A stretch of 64,000 bases of DNA from Cylicocyclus nassatus (GCA_958299035.1 CATQJL010000001.1:81655071-81719070), one strand, 5' to 3'. Positions 35,562-48,292 are shown, numbered from the stretch's first letter. Made by a program: numbers and translations. The notes: generated from the sequence alone by a model not told the origin.

Positions 35562-36123
35562 TTATGCACAAGAGAGTGGAGTAACAGGACTATACGTGAA
35601 AGTGTCAGTAATTTCACCCTCTTCTTCGAGGTATACGATTTCGGGTTGATTTGAATTGCATTCGCCGAAAATACATATGGTGATTGTTTTACTATACTTG
35701 TCGTCTCTGATGGAACATCCAACATGTGGATTCGAAACATTTTTCATCTGAAAAACATTGAGAGTATAAAAGAAGCTGAAACGATTATAAGCTAAAACGA
35801 TTAGTTTACCTTACAATCAGAAACAACCTAAACAACTGAGCCATCGGTTGTCAGAATGTTTCTTGCAATATTCAAGAAAGTGAAAATGCACTTACTTTAA
35901 GGATTTGCTCTCCGTATCGCGTAAGAATGTTACTGAAGAGCTTGTCCTGGTTTGGAATGCTGTTAATTTTTAGATTGTTTTTATAACGAAGAAACTTAGC
36001 GGAAAAGTACCTCTCAACAGTAAAGAAGAGGCCAAGGTATAGACTATTTTTACCCTCGACTCCTCCGGCGTAGATTAGATTGCGTATCAGATCCTTATAC
36101 TTTTCCTCCACAGGGCAATCGAA
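35562..36123 (-). CDS. C-terminal exons of a possible CAP/SCP-like secreted protein
   Basis: Two minus-strand exons, 36123-35896 (acceptor TTTCCAG, donor AAA/GTAAG) and 35747-35562 (acceptor TTTTTCAG, stop TAA), join in phase 0 to give 137 residues. The first starts FDCPVEEKYKDLI; the second holds NPHVGCSIRDDKYSKTITIC, then IFGEC, and ends PLSCA. The spacing of the early DC, the GCSI and the later IC-x-FG-x-C recalls the C-terminal half of nematode CAP proteins (YDC...GCG...VC-x-YG), but the match is loose and the conserved His/Glu residues are not seen. The 5' end is missing; a GT/AG-bounded minus exon of 23 codons (about 39121-39053, KVADQYVTISKTML) might belong to it across the element at 37955. 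Function stays open. Confidence 0.4.
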
Positions 36124-36299
36124 CTGGAAATTGAGAAATCTTGTGAATTCAAACGTTCGTAGTAATCCGAAATTTCATGAAAAAAGCCCTTTAATAATAA
36201 TCTCAGAAAATTTTTTGCGGGACAAAGGAGGGGGAGAGATAATGTGAGATGACTCTGCTGAAAGGGATTAGACTTATTTCTCACCCCCTTTCAGAAGGA

Positions 36300-37954
36300 A
36301 TACTTTCTAAATTTTTGTGTCTGTAGACAAGCGCGCTAATAGCTCAAGTTTTTAACTTCAAAATCATGCAGTTTACGCAAAATGCAACAAGACAGGGCTT
36401 TTGGAAATCAGTCAAAAGCTTTCGTGGAGCTCATTTGATAGTCTCAACTGGCGGATGAAGCAGAAACCTCATGGACGTAAGGGACTAAGCAAGAGTTAAT
36501 CTCAGTAGTGCCGTGGGATTGATATCATACGTTGAAGTAAAGAGTTTTCTTGAAGAATGTTGATGCGTTTCGGATCCTGCAAAACATAGTGTTTAGCTAC
36601 TCCGACGTTATTCTTAATTCGTTGGACTTTCTGTTTGATTTTCCAAAATATCAAGCCAATGGCTTAGATTCTATTTTCGTGATGATTCCGTGAAGATGCC
36701 AGCTGACTAACTGTGACAAATCAAACAAATGCAGTAAAACAGTGCGAACTACGCTGCCATTTTTTGGTTTTTGGGGGGAAGTGCTTGTAATAAATATGTT
36801 GTCCTTGTACGAGATAGATGAATGCAGTTTGAAATCTATCCTTTGTTGTCTTTTTAGAAAACATCATAGCCCTTGTATGGTTGTAAAGTTTAACAAGAAA
36901 TTTGATTATGAAAATTTAATATGCTGTTTACAACTATAGTGCTTATTCCAACATCTGAACAAGAAAACGCCAAGGTTTTCCACCGCAAGCCTATTCGCGG
37001 TTTCGAAACGTGTTAAGACTGCTCAAAATCAGTTTATCGTTCTGGATTTTGCATTTATTCAAGCCAAATGTAATGCTTTTTTGACAGAAAAGCCGTTTTG
37101 ACCATTAAAAATGTCCTAGCCTTTCTCATAATTCACTCATATTGAGTCTTACAAAAATTTGTTACACTTTGACTTTACCGCAGCAAGTCATACATTTCCA
37201 ATTTTTGTAATAGTTTGGTACCATTGAGAGCAAAAAAGGCTCTAAGATATGAAAAATTGCACCAGTTTCGATCTTCATCGAGTTTGAAGCCCGAGTCTGA
37301 AAAGTTGAGATAGCTTGAGGAAACAAAAAAATGTTTGTGCAAATAAAATTCTACGAATATCTCACTAGCTCATATCACACATCATGAACATTGTTGCTGT
37401 ACTTCTCCCTCGTTTGAAAATTAAGAGAATCGAAATTTTTCATTTCGCCAAAGCGAGGCTGTGTTATTTCCACAAAAGTAATTACACTCTACACACCTCA
37501 AAAGTACAGGCGTACTTTTTCATCCTTCTACAAACCCTAGTTCACAAAAACATTGTACACTCAAAATTTCTGGTGAGAAAAGCTGAATTTGATAATTTTC
37601 GAATAGCGCTTGCAAAAAGATAGAAAAGGCTGTAATTTGAAAGATTTTTAGTATGCAGTATTTGTGTAGAAACTCACAGCTTCGCTTTAGCGAAACACGA
37701 CAGTTTCAGTTTTCTCGACATTTAGCGGATGAAGGGAACAGCAAAGGTTATGAATATGTATTTAGAACGACTATATACTTGAGCTAGTAAGAGTGCTGTA
37801 ATTTTGGACAAAAAATGTTTTTTTCAATTTTCCGAGCATTCGTGTCAAACTTAGAGCGGATCAAATGGTGTAAGGCTCCACATGAGATCTTGTAGTTGCT
37901 GTGTTTTAATCAAATGATACTTTGAAATCTGATTGAGCGGTGAAAGGCCAAGTA
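36300..37954. other. No gene recognised
   Basis: Would be intron or flank of the minus-strand gene. Frames such as 37384-37623 (+) have no recognisable domain. Confidence 0.35.
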
Positions 37955-38853
37955 TTAGGTTGCTGCATAAGTTCTGTACGTTTTTTTGCTCATGTTTGAA
38001 GCAGCTGTTCTAAGAGAATTTCATCTCTAATGCAGTACTGTTAGTATCATTAAAAAGTGCTTTCCTTGCTCTTTTTAAGGCATATCAGATTTCAATAAAT
38101 TTCTTAGTGTACGGAAACTTCACGCCTAAAATCTATAAGTGGTCGAGGTACGTTATGCGAGGAAATCTCCACGATGCGCCCTTCAAGTCAAATTCTTTCA
38201 TTGGCTGCGGAATAAAGATGTAGAAGACTAGTATATGCAGAAGTTCGGTTCCATGAAGAAAACGTCTTGCTAGTAAAATTTATTGTCAAATGTTAATTTT
38301 GTGTATAGATGTTTTACAAGCAATAACTTGATGCGAATAGAAGTAATCGATAAGCTCAAAGTTGGAGGTGCTAAGGTAAAGCAAGAGCTAGGGTCCATCC
38401 ATCAGTTCCTTTTCGGCGCTCACGTCAGTTTAAAAATTTCATTATTCGTAAATAGGCTTGCACACATGTGCTAAAGCGAGGTCAAAAAATGGCTTCTTTT
38501 TTTGCTCGGTCAAAAAAATCTCTCCGCAGCGCAGACTCTATGGGCTCTTTTATGTTGCAAAATAATTTACGAAAATTTCTCTATCCATCCATTGTTAAAT
38601 AAGATGTTTATCAATTCTCATAAGGGAGCGTTGCCATCTCAAAAAAGACAGGTTTGAAAAAAACGCTGTGAAGTTTTTGCATTCTTGCTTCTTCCTTAAC
38701 AAGGATTCGCGAAGATCTCAATATTTGTTTCATAGCCAAGGAACTGCTCAACACAAAGAATCTAAGATCTTGGAAAAAAGTTGACTTTGTAAGAAGTTAC
38801 GACGTTTTAAACTCAAAAAATTCAAATCGGACAGAACTTATGCAGCAACCTAA
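37955..38853. mobile_element. Mariner-like element, TTAGGTTGCTGCATAAGTTC family
   Basis: An 899-bp element whose terminal repeats TTAGGTTGCTGCATAAGTTC / GAACTTATGCAGCAACCTAA match exactly over at least 20 bp. TA-bounded. No transposase domain is legible in the interior. Confidence 0.88.
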
Positions 38854-39143
38854 TACAACAAAACTCATCAAAACAAAACGACATCAAGGAAAGAACTAAG
38901 CACTTTCGACATATATACAGCACTTTATCTTCTCGCTGTTTAAGAGGAGTATTCATTTGAATTTGGGGTTTCAATTCTGAATTGTAAGACTTTAGGGTGG
39001 TAAATCTTTTACAATTATCAAGAATAAAAAATGTTAAACTAACCTCAAAAACACCGCCTACGAAACATTCGAGCATTGTTTTTGAAATTGTTACGTACTG
39101 GTCCGCGACTTTCTGGAAAGAGATAAAAGTCTCAAGTCAATGA

Positions 39144-39223
39144 GTAACAGATTAGACGTATGAATCGTAAGTATAATTTTTAGTTTTGTTGTGATAAACG
39201 ATTCATAACGTCTAATCTGTTAC
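39144..39223. repeat. Small foldback, 80 bp
   Basis: GTAACAGATTAGACGTATGA at the left pairs with CATAACGTCTAATCTGTTAC at the right (one or two differences), around a 28-bp AT-rich centre. Confidence 0.8.
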
Positions 39224-40184
39224 ATAAACCACTATCAGAACAAGTGAACTAAACTGACCACTTTCTGCCCAAAGTGGTAGAACCACCAACTCAACAATCT
39301 CGCAACCAGCCACGAAAATCTTGTATTGTCTATTCTGCCATATCCTTGTCCTAAGTTAGTGGGAACAAGCACGACTGCCTAAAAATACCATTTTTTCTTC
39401 ACAAAAGCATACAAGCAACTTACAAAGAAGATTAACCACAGATGTCTCATTTCTGGCATTGAATTTCGCACCTCTACGCTTTTTATCCGAAATGCATCCC
39501 ATTTGAATGTACACTAATTGGAAGTGTTTTATTGCAAAATCAACAATAAAAGGTCATACACTCACCAAAGAGTAAAGGACATGGAAGAGAATTATGCAAG
39601 TTTAGCAGTTGATCTCCGAATTACAATGAATATTGTCTGTACTGTCAATCCACCAATGTGGCCATTTTTTCGTGAGAATTTGCATTTGTTAGAATCTACA
39701 TGAAATCAAAAATGAATGTAGAGTGCTCACAATCAACTAGCTATCGAGCAGCTCAAAAAGGATTTTGACAATAATTTTTGCTTGCATTCCCAACATAACA
39801 GATTCCTAGCTCATCCACAATCCATTCCAATGATGCTGCATATACAGCACTGCTAGACTTAGCAGTGTGAAAGCAAAAGTTACCAAGTTCTTCAATAGGT
39901 AAGCCAAACGATATAAATATGTACGGTTCCTTGCTTAATACAGTTCTGATCGAAGTACTGCAACTCAAATTGAGGGAAGTGGCATGTAGATACGCAAGAA
40001 TCTTCCCAAGGGCTAGCTGCTCTTTTCTAGGCAGATCCTTCGTACCCCGAACCCTTAGCGCACTATGCTTAAACACTTCTGATGATGAGAACTATCAGAT
40101 TGGTATAGAAGTAATGCGCGCTTTTCCAGGCCTTGCTTCAAGACAACTTTTCTTCATCAAACTTCCTTTTTGGCATAAACTTAT
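39224..40184. other. No gene recognised; opposing ORFs
   Basis: Overlapping frames of 107 codons (minus, 40076-39753) and 125 codons (plus, 39919-40296) cross each other; the second runs into a foldback. Neither has a motif I know. Confidence 0.35.
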
Positions 40185-40644
40185 AGGGAAGTCACTTAAC
40201 TTAGGTCGGGCTTTTGAAATGAGACACACATATTTAGAATCAGCTCGGAACGCTGATTCCAAATATGCTATCCTTAGCTGCGAAGCGTTTCTCTGAAGCG
40301 AGTTATTAGCTTTTTTAGTATGTGTCATTGACATACAACTGAATATGGAAAGAAGGTCTTTGGATGAAAATCTGCTCAAAAAGTGGTGGAAAATCAAAAT
40401 AACAGCAAATTGAGTCATTTGGCTTTGATAGGGTATAATATGCATTTGAACCACTACCTAGATGATGATACCGTAGCATGCTTAAGTCGGTCAACACGCA
40501 AAATTTACTCAGGAAAAAGCTCATAACTCGCCTCAGAGGAACGCTTCGCAGCTAAGGAAAGCAGATTTGAAATCAGCGTTTCAAGCTGATTCCAACCATA
40601 TGTGTCTCATTTCAAAAGCCCGACCCAAGTTAAGTGACTTCCCT
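40185..40644. mobile_element. Foldback element, 460 bp
   Basis: AGGGAAGTCACTTAACTTAG at the left pairs with AAGTTAAGTGACTTCCCT at the right, and the arms match for about 130 bp (GGGCTTTTGAAATGAGACAC, CTTAGCTGCGAAGCG). The centre is unpaired. Some words resemble the foldbacks at 48293 and 63399. Confidence 0.85.
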
Positions 40645-41182
40645 TGTTAGCATACTGTTAAGAAGCTCTTTTCAAGCTCTATCTATGATAACAGAAAAGA
40701 TTTTAGCCTCGTTTGTTAATACTAGCTTTACCTCACTGCACTTGAAACCAGAAATTCTATGCATTCAATTTACTGGGAAAATTCACGCGCGAATAAGGCA
40801 TTCATTCGAAAATTCAGGTACTGGTAGGAATTGTTTACAGTAGACGTGATTGAATGCATTTTCTAAGATCATCTAAGCCGAGAGCATGGGTAGTCGTTGC
40901 ATTTATTCACCGGTCCATGGATTTCTATTGTGGAGAGCAATGGCCAAACTTCGCTCATTCTGTAAGCTAAGGATAGGGTCTCCTTTGACAATTTTTGCGA
41001 GAATGTTTAGCTGTTCAGCACTCAAAAGTTTAAAAAACTCATGATTAGGGACTTTGAGGCCGTGTTGAAAAAAGGTGACAACTTTTCTTTCTAATTTCCT
41101 TCTTTCAAAAGACGTTTCCAAGCGCTTTTCATCTGTTTTTGTACTAATGGCTTGTGGCTACAAAATAGGCTAATTATCATTT

Positions 41183-41770
41183 ACTAGCCGGCATACCCGG
41201 CTCCGCCCGGTCCTGTCAAAACACTATGATAAAAGTCTCATCCCTATCCCTGTACAACCTTTCCCTGTTTCCCACTTCTACATACCAATTCCCTATTCAC
41301 GCTGTGTTGTAAGCAGCACGTTCGATTACCCCCTGTCCAACTCCTAGCCCCAAACTTTGCAAAAAATCGAAGAAAGTAAGGGGTAATTTTGAAAACCTAT
41401 ATTGGATTCGTAATCAGCCTTTTCACTCCCCCCCCCCCTGTGCCAACTCCCAGTCCCGTAACGTGAACTTTGCAAACACTCGATGAAATCGATAGAAGTA
41501 ACGGACAATTTCAAAACTAATGTTGTATTCGTAGTCAGCATGCTCGATTACCCCTGTGCCAGCTCCCAGCCCCGTGGCCCAAACATTGCAAAAAACAGAT
41601 AAAAATCGATAAAATCGACATAGATCGATGACGAAAAGTAGCCTATGACACCCGCCCCGCCCAGAGATGTATGTGTGCCAAATTTGGTCCCGATCGGTTC
41701 AAAAATGGGATTTTCTATTCGGAACATACATACAGACATACACACAGACATTAAGCTTCATATATAAGAT
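41183..41770 (+). mobile_element. Interspersed repeat with CAGACA tail, fullest copy
   Basis: Starts ACTAGCCGGCATACCCGGCT, holds three CCAACTCC/ATCGATAAA modules, then GTGTGCCAAATTTGGTCCCG and TATTCGGAACATACATACAG, and ends AGCTTCATATATAAGAT. No ORF with a known domain crosses it. Copies at 3484, 49740 and fragments at 23035 and 23957. Confidence 0.8.
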
Positions 41771-42740
41771 ACTAACAACTTTGAACGGAGTAATGACCCG
41801 TCAAAAACGATTTTTCTAAAAAAACCTTTTTGTTTTCTGATTCATATTTCTCTGCCCGTTTATGATATTGATACAGTTAAATTTGCGCTGTATTGCGAAA
41901 GGTTTGCTGCTTCTGATGGCCTTAAGAGCATTGAGAAATGTAGATATTTTAGAAAGTTAAATTACGTTAAACTGAGGGCTCGCGAAACGCTCATTACTTT
42001 TGCACAGTCTTATATTAACAGTTCGCAAGCCGATTGCTAGGGAATAAAAAGATATTACGTACAAAGTTTGCATGTAATCCTTACAAATATAACATTACGT
42101 AATTATTGGTGAGTATGGCATACCCTTTCACCCGGCCCTATCAATACATCATGATAGAGACAAATTCCCCACTTCTCAAAGCATTTCCCTTCCTCTGTCT
42201 TACTTCCATATAGTTTCCCGTCCTCACTATTTTTCGTAATTACCATTCGCTTGAAGGCAATGTCCAGGCTAAATCTAACCCCCTCCGATTAGTGCCGATC
42301 CTGAGTGTAGGCCCCAGAAAAGGGACATCTGTGTTGATCCTATCCTCTAGTGTTGTCTCTGAATAGAAGTAATGAGCCTGGAACAGCTAAGGTGCTATCG
42401 AGCTCCTCCCAGATCCTATATTATATCCGGGTGGACGCTGCCTTTAACCTCTGTATCGCCCAGCGCCTAGCTAGAAGTCTGCAAACATCGACGAAGATTT
42501 TTAACTGAATAGCCAATGACACATGCTCCGCCTCCAAATCTATGTGTGCGATGTCTAGTTCGGGCTGATTTTGAAATTGAAAGAAAAAACTTATTTGATT
42601 CCGTAAATTTGAATCCAAATTGAATTAAATCCGTAAATGTAAATTTTTGTGCTACAAATTGACATAAATCGTTTGCTTTTCCTAAGAAAACAAAAGATTT
42701 GCGCGCGATTTCTAACAATTGTAAGAACGATTTGTAAGAA
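41771..42740. other. No gene recognised
   Basis: Contains no frame with recognisable features; CATACCCTTTCACCCGGCCC near 42118 resembles the start of the repeat at 41183. Confidence 0.4.
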
Positions 42741-42820
42741 TTGAGAAACCTTCACGATATGGGACGATAGGCAAACATGATTGAGAAACCTTCAGGATAT
42801 GGGACTATAGGCAAACATGA
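42741..42820 (+). repeat. 40-bp tandem duplication
   Basis: Two adjacent 40-bp units beginning TTGAGAAACCTTCA differ at two positions. Confidence 0.9.
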
Positions 42821-43560
42821 ATCTATTCTAAAAGTTTCAGCTTTGGGTCACCCTAGTGAAGTGATCATTTTCAAACCATCGTTACTATGTCTCAAAAGTG
42901 AACTAGCTACCTTTTTTGTACTCAAAAGTGGAGGACCCGAAGTCAAAATTGGCTTCCCGCACGAAACTACCTATATGAAAAGCATCAAGTGCCAAAATTT
43001 TACAAAACGGTCTTTGTTATCTGCCAAGCGCCTTCAAACGCTGAGTTAGAGCGTCTATTTGGTCAAAAAAATCGAAAACGCAACTGGAACAAAACTTGAA
43101 CAAGATTGAGCAAATGGAGCAGCGTCGGATGTCATAGCACTCTCTACGTGAAAAACATTTTGCCTAGACAACTGTACTCGACACTTCCTTATTTGAGCTT
43201 TGAAAAAACCATAATCATTGATATCTGAACTTTGCTACCAATTTTCGCTTCAAAAACACTCATAGCTCAGCGTCTAGAGGCGGCAAAAAACAAAGGCAGC
43301 TTCAAAATTAGCGTCTGGTGCTTTATAGACCGGCATATACTCCATCTGGAAAGCCGATGTTGACCTTGGGTCCTCCTCTGGTCAATACAAAGCACCATTC
43401 CCTATTTGCTCAATCCATGAATCTTGCTTCAGATAACCTTCAAACTATGGAATTAGGCGCCAACCAAAATCTCAGTAGTCCCATTATCAGATTACAGTGG
43501 TTGCGCTTACCCAGCAACTACATTTACAACTGGGCTCATCAACTTGTATAGTCTGAAACT
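42780..43560. mobile_element. Diverged foldback element, family with TAGACGCTGAG word
   Basis: GGAGGACCCGAAGTCAAAAT at 42931 pairs with the inverse of GTTGACCTTGGGTCCTCCTC at 43359, and the inner words GCCTTCAAACGCTGAGTTA / CATAGCTCAGCGTCTAGAGG also correspond. The limits are approximate. A related element follows at 44235. Confidence 0.6.
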
Positions 43561-44234
43561 GGGCTTCAAAGTTATCAAAAGTCCTTCTTTCGTAACCAAC
43601 CTTCAGTTTTTTCACAACGGCTGCTTTAGGTCCAGTTTAGCTCTCACTCTTCGGTTAAGCACGATGGGCAACGGACGTGTTCGCGGGTACATTCAGAAAC
43701 GATCTTCTAGCTTCGCTATTCACCTTTTGCAGCAGAATCTGAGCAGTTGTTGGAACAGGCCTCGTTATTGTACCGTAAAATCTCTCCATAATTTGGATAG
43801 ACGGTGCCTTTAGATATGAAAGCGTTTCGTAAGAGCTTGCCTTTAAAATCGAATCAATCAAGGCTTGTCATAAAAGATACTACATATCGCACAAGTTGTA
43901 TCCCTGAGGTTTTCTGATGAGCTAACTTTATTAATTCGCCATTTAAAAAAATCAAAGCATGAATTTGAATATTTTTCTCGCACTTAGTTTTTAAAGTAAT
44001 GGACACGCTTCTTTTTACTCCATTAGTGCTGTGGCAATTGTTTATTTATGAGTTCCTTTTCAAGAATGAGTCCTTAGTCTTCTTATCAACGTGCAAGTTA
44101 GGTTAAGTTGACTTTTAATCGCAAGAATTTGGTAGATACTAATTTTCTTTTTAAAACAAAAGGATACAGAACTGTCGTGAGGCAATCCGATCAAGGCTGA
44201 TAGATTTAGCGATTGCAATTGACGCTCAAGTGCT

Positions 44235-44840
44235 AATCACCTGAATATGATTGAATGATGCCGAAGTGCGAGGCCAGATAACAACGGAAGCTTTGTTGGA
44301 AGTACATTTAAATGAAATGCAATTTCAACATCGTTTCTATAAAAGTGCAGCGAAACTAGGCACACATTTGCAGCTGTTGACTTCTAAATTTTGCAAAATC
44401 TCTGATTACAAATATTTCATTACAAGTAAGCGTATGAGCTATGGTAGCCGAAGAGGAGTATCTTACAAGGGAAGCGTTTGTAATCGAAGTGACACTTTTG
44501 GATGAGACCCATATCACTTTAAGGAGCATTGCATTGTGGATCCGAATCTGCCTCCATTGCCTGCCAAGCCGCTCTAGACGCCGAGTTATGACCGTTTTTG
44601 GAACGAAAAATGAATGCAGATAGGTAGACTTAGTTGTCAAAATCTTTGCAGCGCGCAGATAAAGCAATGTTAAGTATTAGCATATTAGACAAAATGTGTC
44701 CATTGCATGAACTGCTCTGACACTCATACTCGACACCGGACCATTTGAGCAGGTTTGGGCGATTTTGTTTCAGTGTTGCCTTAAATTTTTTGACCCGAAA
44801 AAACTCATAAATCGGCGCCAGACGCACCTGGCAGAATATG
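44235..44840. mobile_element. Second copy of the TAGACGCTGAG foldback family
   Basis: CTCTAGACGCCGAGTTATGA at 44571 and the inverse CTCATAAATCGGCGCCAGAC near 44807 match the inner arms of 42780-43560. Ends are not sharply defined. Confidence 0.5.
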
Positions 44841-44864
44841 AAAGCAGGTTAAGTATCACTGTGC

Positions 44865-44960
44865 AGTGGCGGTCGCAGGATTTCTGTACGAGGGGAGGGG
44901 CGGCGAAAAAATTTTTTCAATCGAAGGTCCATAACCCTTTAAATTTAGAAAACGGGGGCT
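44865..44960 (+). repeat. CAGTGGCGG-type transposon end fragment
   Basis: CAGTGGCGGTCGCAGGATTT followed by a G-rich GGGGAGGGGCGGC and an A/T run. Many animal genomes have DNA-transposon ends of this form; the partner end is not visible. TTAGGTTGCCGG at 44984 may be another element edge. Confidence 0.5.
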
Positions 44961-45276
44961 AGCATAAAATGAAGATCTTATATTAGGTTGCCGGAGATTA
45001 TATTTTCGGCAGCCACGTCCCCGAAAATTTTTTTTACGCTAATGTGAACTTTTGAAAAATGAGTTTTTTTACAGTTCGCTGTGGGGTCAGGAGCTAATGG
45101 GCATCATTTTTCGAACAGTTTGTGTCAGACTGCAAACATTACAAAATGAGCTTTCCAGGGAAGTGTAACACAAATTTTCAAAGCAAAACCAAGAAAAAGT
45201 AGGAAAGCTCTATTCACAATAAAGGTTGCATGCCAAATGGAAGTGGGAGTCCAATGGACGGCACTTTCTTCAAATA

Positions 45277-46223
45277 TTAGGTTGTCTCATAATTAATGCA
45301 CGTTTTTATTTGCTTGCTTTAAAAAAGCAACCACACTCAACCGAACGAAGGATAAGGGGTACTGTTCGATAGAGCAAAGCAAGCTCTACAAGATGGCACT
45401 CATGCCTTTGCGCCATGCTCGATCCACGGAGAGTTCGAACTCAAAATCTAAAGATTTCCAAATGCCCAAAAAATCGAAAAAAATCAGATCTTCGTCCAAA
45501 TAATTTCTACGGACCTCCCACACGGTCACATCAATACTATCGATATCCGATATCCATATGTGCGATTGCCGTATTTTTTCCTTGACTAGAAACTGAAAAA
45601 ACGAAAATTTCCCTGATTTTCTCAAAGCAATGCTGAGCCGTTTCTGCATATGTAGTTTTATACTACAAGCCTAGGTAAGCATAACTGTAGGTTTTCAGCC
45701 TATTTCGAGCGGTACTTTTCGAGAAATGTCGATTTTAGCACTGAAACTGAAACGGAAAAATCCAAATTCGTTATTTTTCGAAAACTACCGCTTGGAATGG
45801 GCTGAAAACCTACAGTTATGCTTACCTAGGCTTGTAGTATAGAGCTACATATGCAAAAACGGCACAGCATTGCTTTGAGAAAATCAGGGAAATTTTCGTT
45901 TTTTCAGTTTCTAGTCAAGGAAAAAATACGGCAATCGCACATATGGATATCGGATATCGATAGTATTGATGTGACCGTGTGGGAGGTCCGTAGAAATTAT
46001 TTGGACGAAGATCTGATTTTTTTCGATTTTTTGGGCATTTGGAAATCTTTAGATTTTGAGTTCGAACTCTCCGTGGATCGAGCATGGCGCAAAGGCATGA
46101 GTGCCATCTTGTAGATCTTGCTTTGCTCTATCAAACAGTACCCCATACCCTTTGTTGAGTTGAGTCTGGTCGCTTTGTTAAAGCAAGCAAATAAAAACGT
46201 GCATTAATTATGAGACAACCTAA
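45277..46223. mobile_element. Mariner-like near-perfect palindrome, 947 bp
   Basis: The ends TTAGGTTGTCTCATAATTAA / reverse complement carry TA. Each arm is about 430 bp and almost identical to the inverse of the other: the frames 45649-45386 (minus) and 45851-46114 (plus) translate to 87 residues differing at one position (MQKRLSIAL versus MQKRHSIAL). The central part of about 100 bp is less symmetric (TTTCGAGCGG ... ACCGCTTGGAATGG). The mirrored ORFs are a by-product of the arm identity and are not treated as genes. Confidence 0.93.
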
Positions 46224-46435
46224 TATTTTTGCACTTTATCCTTTGCGCAAATATCAAGTAAAAACAAATCACATGTGTAGATTATGGTATCAGGATGCAG
46301 AATAGTTTGATTCACGATTTTATTTGAATTTCAAGTTTAAGTAAAAATCCCGAGCTGTTTCCATTACAGCAGATCTTAAAAGGGAACGGACAAGAATTGA
46401 AGTGGCCATAAATAAGCTGCATACCGTTAAATGTA

Positions 46436-47318
46436 TTAGGTTGTCCCGAAAGTTTTGTCGGTTTTTTCAGATCACTGTAAAACCACGCACAATAAAGACC
46501 TGAGTGAGTTACAACATGCATGCGATGCAGCTTTTCCTTCTCTTTCTTATGGATGCACTTTCATACCATAATGTTATATTCTTTCTTTGGTAATTGCCGA
46601 AATTCTACACCTGTCAATTTTACCTGCTCAAAGTTGAGCTAATTTTTAAAAATTTCGTTACGAAGTTTCGAAAAAGATCAAGTATGGATCAAATAGAGCA
46701 ACTCTCGAGCTACAAGGTGATATTTTTAGATTCTCCTAATTTGCTGATTTTGACTTCAAAAAATTGTTTCTTCTGAGGTCTCGATTTTTGGCTAAGTCAT
46801 GGAACGCGCAATTGCAGCAAAAGCATGAAAGCTTTTGAAGTTTTTGCGAATACAAACTTGATTGTTATTAAACATCATTTATGCAACATAACCAAGCTTG
46901 ATTTGTTTCAAAAACCAGCTTTTTGGAATTTTCGGTAATTTTACGTAGTAAAACGTGTTCAAAAAGCCGCGGTTTTTCTCAAATAAATAATTATTATGGA
47001 TTTGATAAACGTGGCCCACGTAATCTAAAATAGCCACAATGTAGCCAAAGGTTTGCCCTACATAACAGCCGCCAGCGCTCGTCGAAAATATCAAGATAAA
47101 AATTTTGAAAAATCAGGAAAGTTTTGGCGTCACTGCTGAGGTGCTCAAAAATCCATGGCGATAACATCGCAAAGACGGGGTAGATCAGGGAACAAATATA
47201 GCTACAGGAAAGAGGATAAAAATATGAATAGAATGACACCTGGGCCGTTCATGGAATGGTGTTCTGTGTGGTTTGGTGAGCGATGAAAAAAACCGACAAA
47301 ACTTTCGGGACAACCTAA
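46436..47318. mobile_element. Mariner-like element, TTAGGTTGTCCCG family, copy 2
   Basis: 883 bp, with the same ends as 33728-34604 and homologous inside (ACAATAAAGACCTGA, GCCGCGGTTTTTCTCAAATA). No transposase. Only about 210 bp separate it from the palindrome at 45277. Confidence 0.9.
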
Positions 47319-47479
47319 TATATATAAATAAAACTTAATTCAATCGAATTACATATTTTTATAAACTTAATGTCTGCAAGGTTCCGGTTTATTCAAAAGT
47401 GTTTTATAGAAAAGCCCGCCGTTGAACCGATTGAGCTAAAATTTTACACACTTATGGATTATAGTTGTAACGAACAAAA

Positions 47480-47970
47480 ATTTTCGCCGAATGAACGAAT
47501 ATCGAATAATCAATTTTTAAAATTTTTTCGAACGAATGAATATCATTCGACTTTCAATTTTCATTTTATTCGAATTTGAATATTCGAATATTGGCACATT
47601 TCAAAATTCGAATGAACGAATACTTGAATAACCGAACTTGATCGAATATTCGACTAATTTCGAATAAATGTTCGAATATTATTCGAATATTTAAATGCAG
47701 TATTCGAATATTCGAATATTCGAATAACTATCTTTTAAAACTACTCGAATGAATGAATATTCGAATAACCTTTATTTAGAACTCGTCAAATGAACGAATA
47801 TTCGAATAAGTCATTTTTCGAAATCGTCGAATGAACGAATTATTCAAATATAGGCCTTTCTCATTTATTCGACTATTCGAATAATCGAATAAATGGACTT
47901 TCTCAAATATTCGAGTATTCGAATATTCGAATAGTCGAATATTTCAGATAAATTATTCGAACACGAATAT
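47480..47970. repeat. ATTCGAATA degenerate array 3
   Basis: The densest of three arrays: GAACGAATATTCGAATAA, TATTCGAATATTCGAATA and related words repeat over about 490 bp, many being palindromes (ATTCGAAT, GAATATTC). Confidence 0.85.
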
Positions 47971-48292
47971 TCGGTGCTAACTATATTATGGATTCGGCCT
48001 CTACGCAAATTACAGGCTGCATTTTGAGGCGAATCGCAGAGTCCTTCCATCGATTTATCGATTTGTTTACTTATATCCATGAAAAGAAAAGCTTCTCGTG
48101 GTCTAACCAGTCATTTATAAATAAACATGTAAGCAGAGGCGATGAAGCTCATTCTAATCTCAAGTCGGTAGAATGCAGCAGTTTGTCTCAAAGCGCTTTT
48201 GGCACATGGCAGAAGGAGTTTGCAAGCATAAGTAACACATTTCGTTGGCCTTAATTTAATCTCTGGTGAAACCGGGTTCGCAAGCTAGTAAA

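Noticed and set aside
37955..38853. Autonomous mariner
   Set aside because: The terminal repeats are good, but no transposase frame with catalytic motifs could be read in either strand.
45386..46114. Two matching 87-codon proteins in opposite orientation
   Set aside because: They are mirror images produced by the arms of a palindromic element, so their identity reflects DNA symmetry and not a conserved gene pair.
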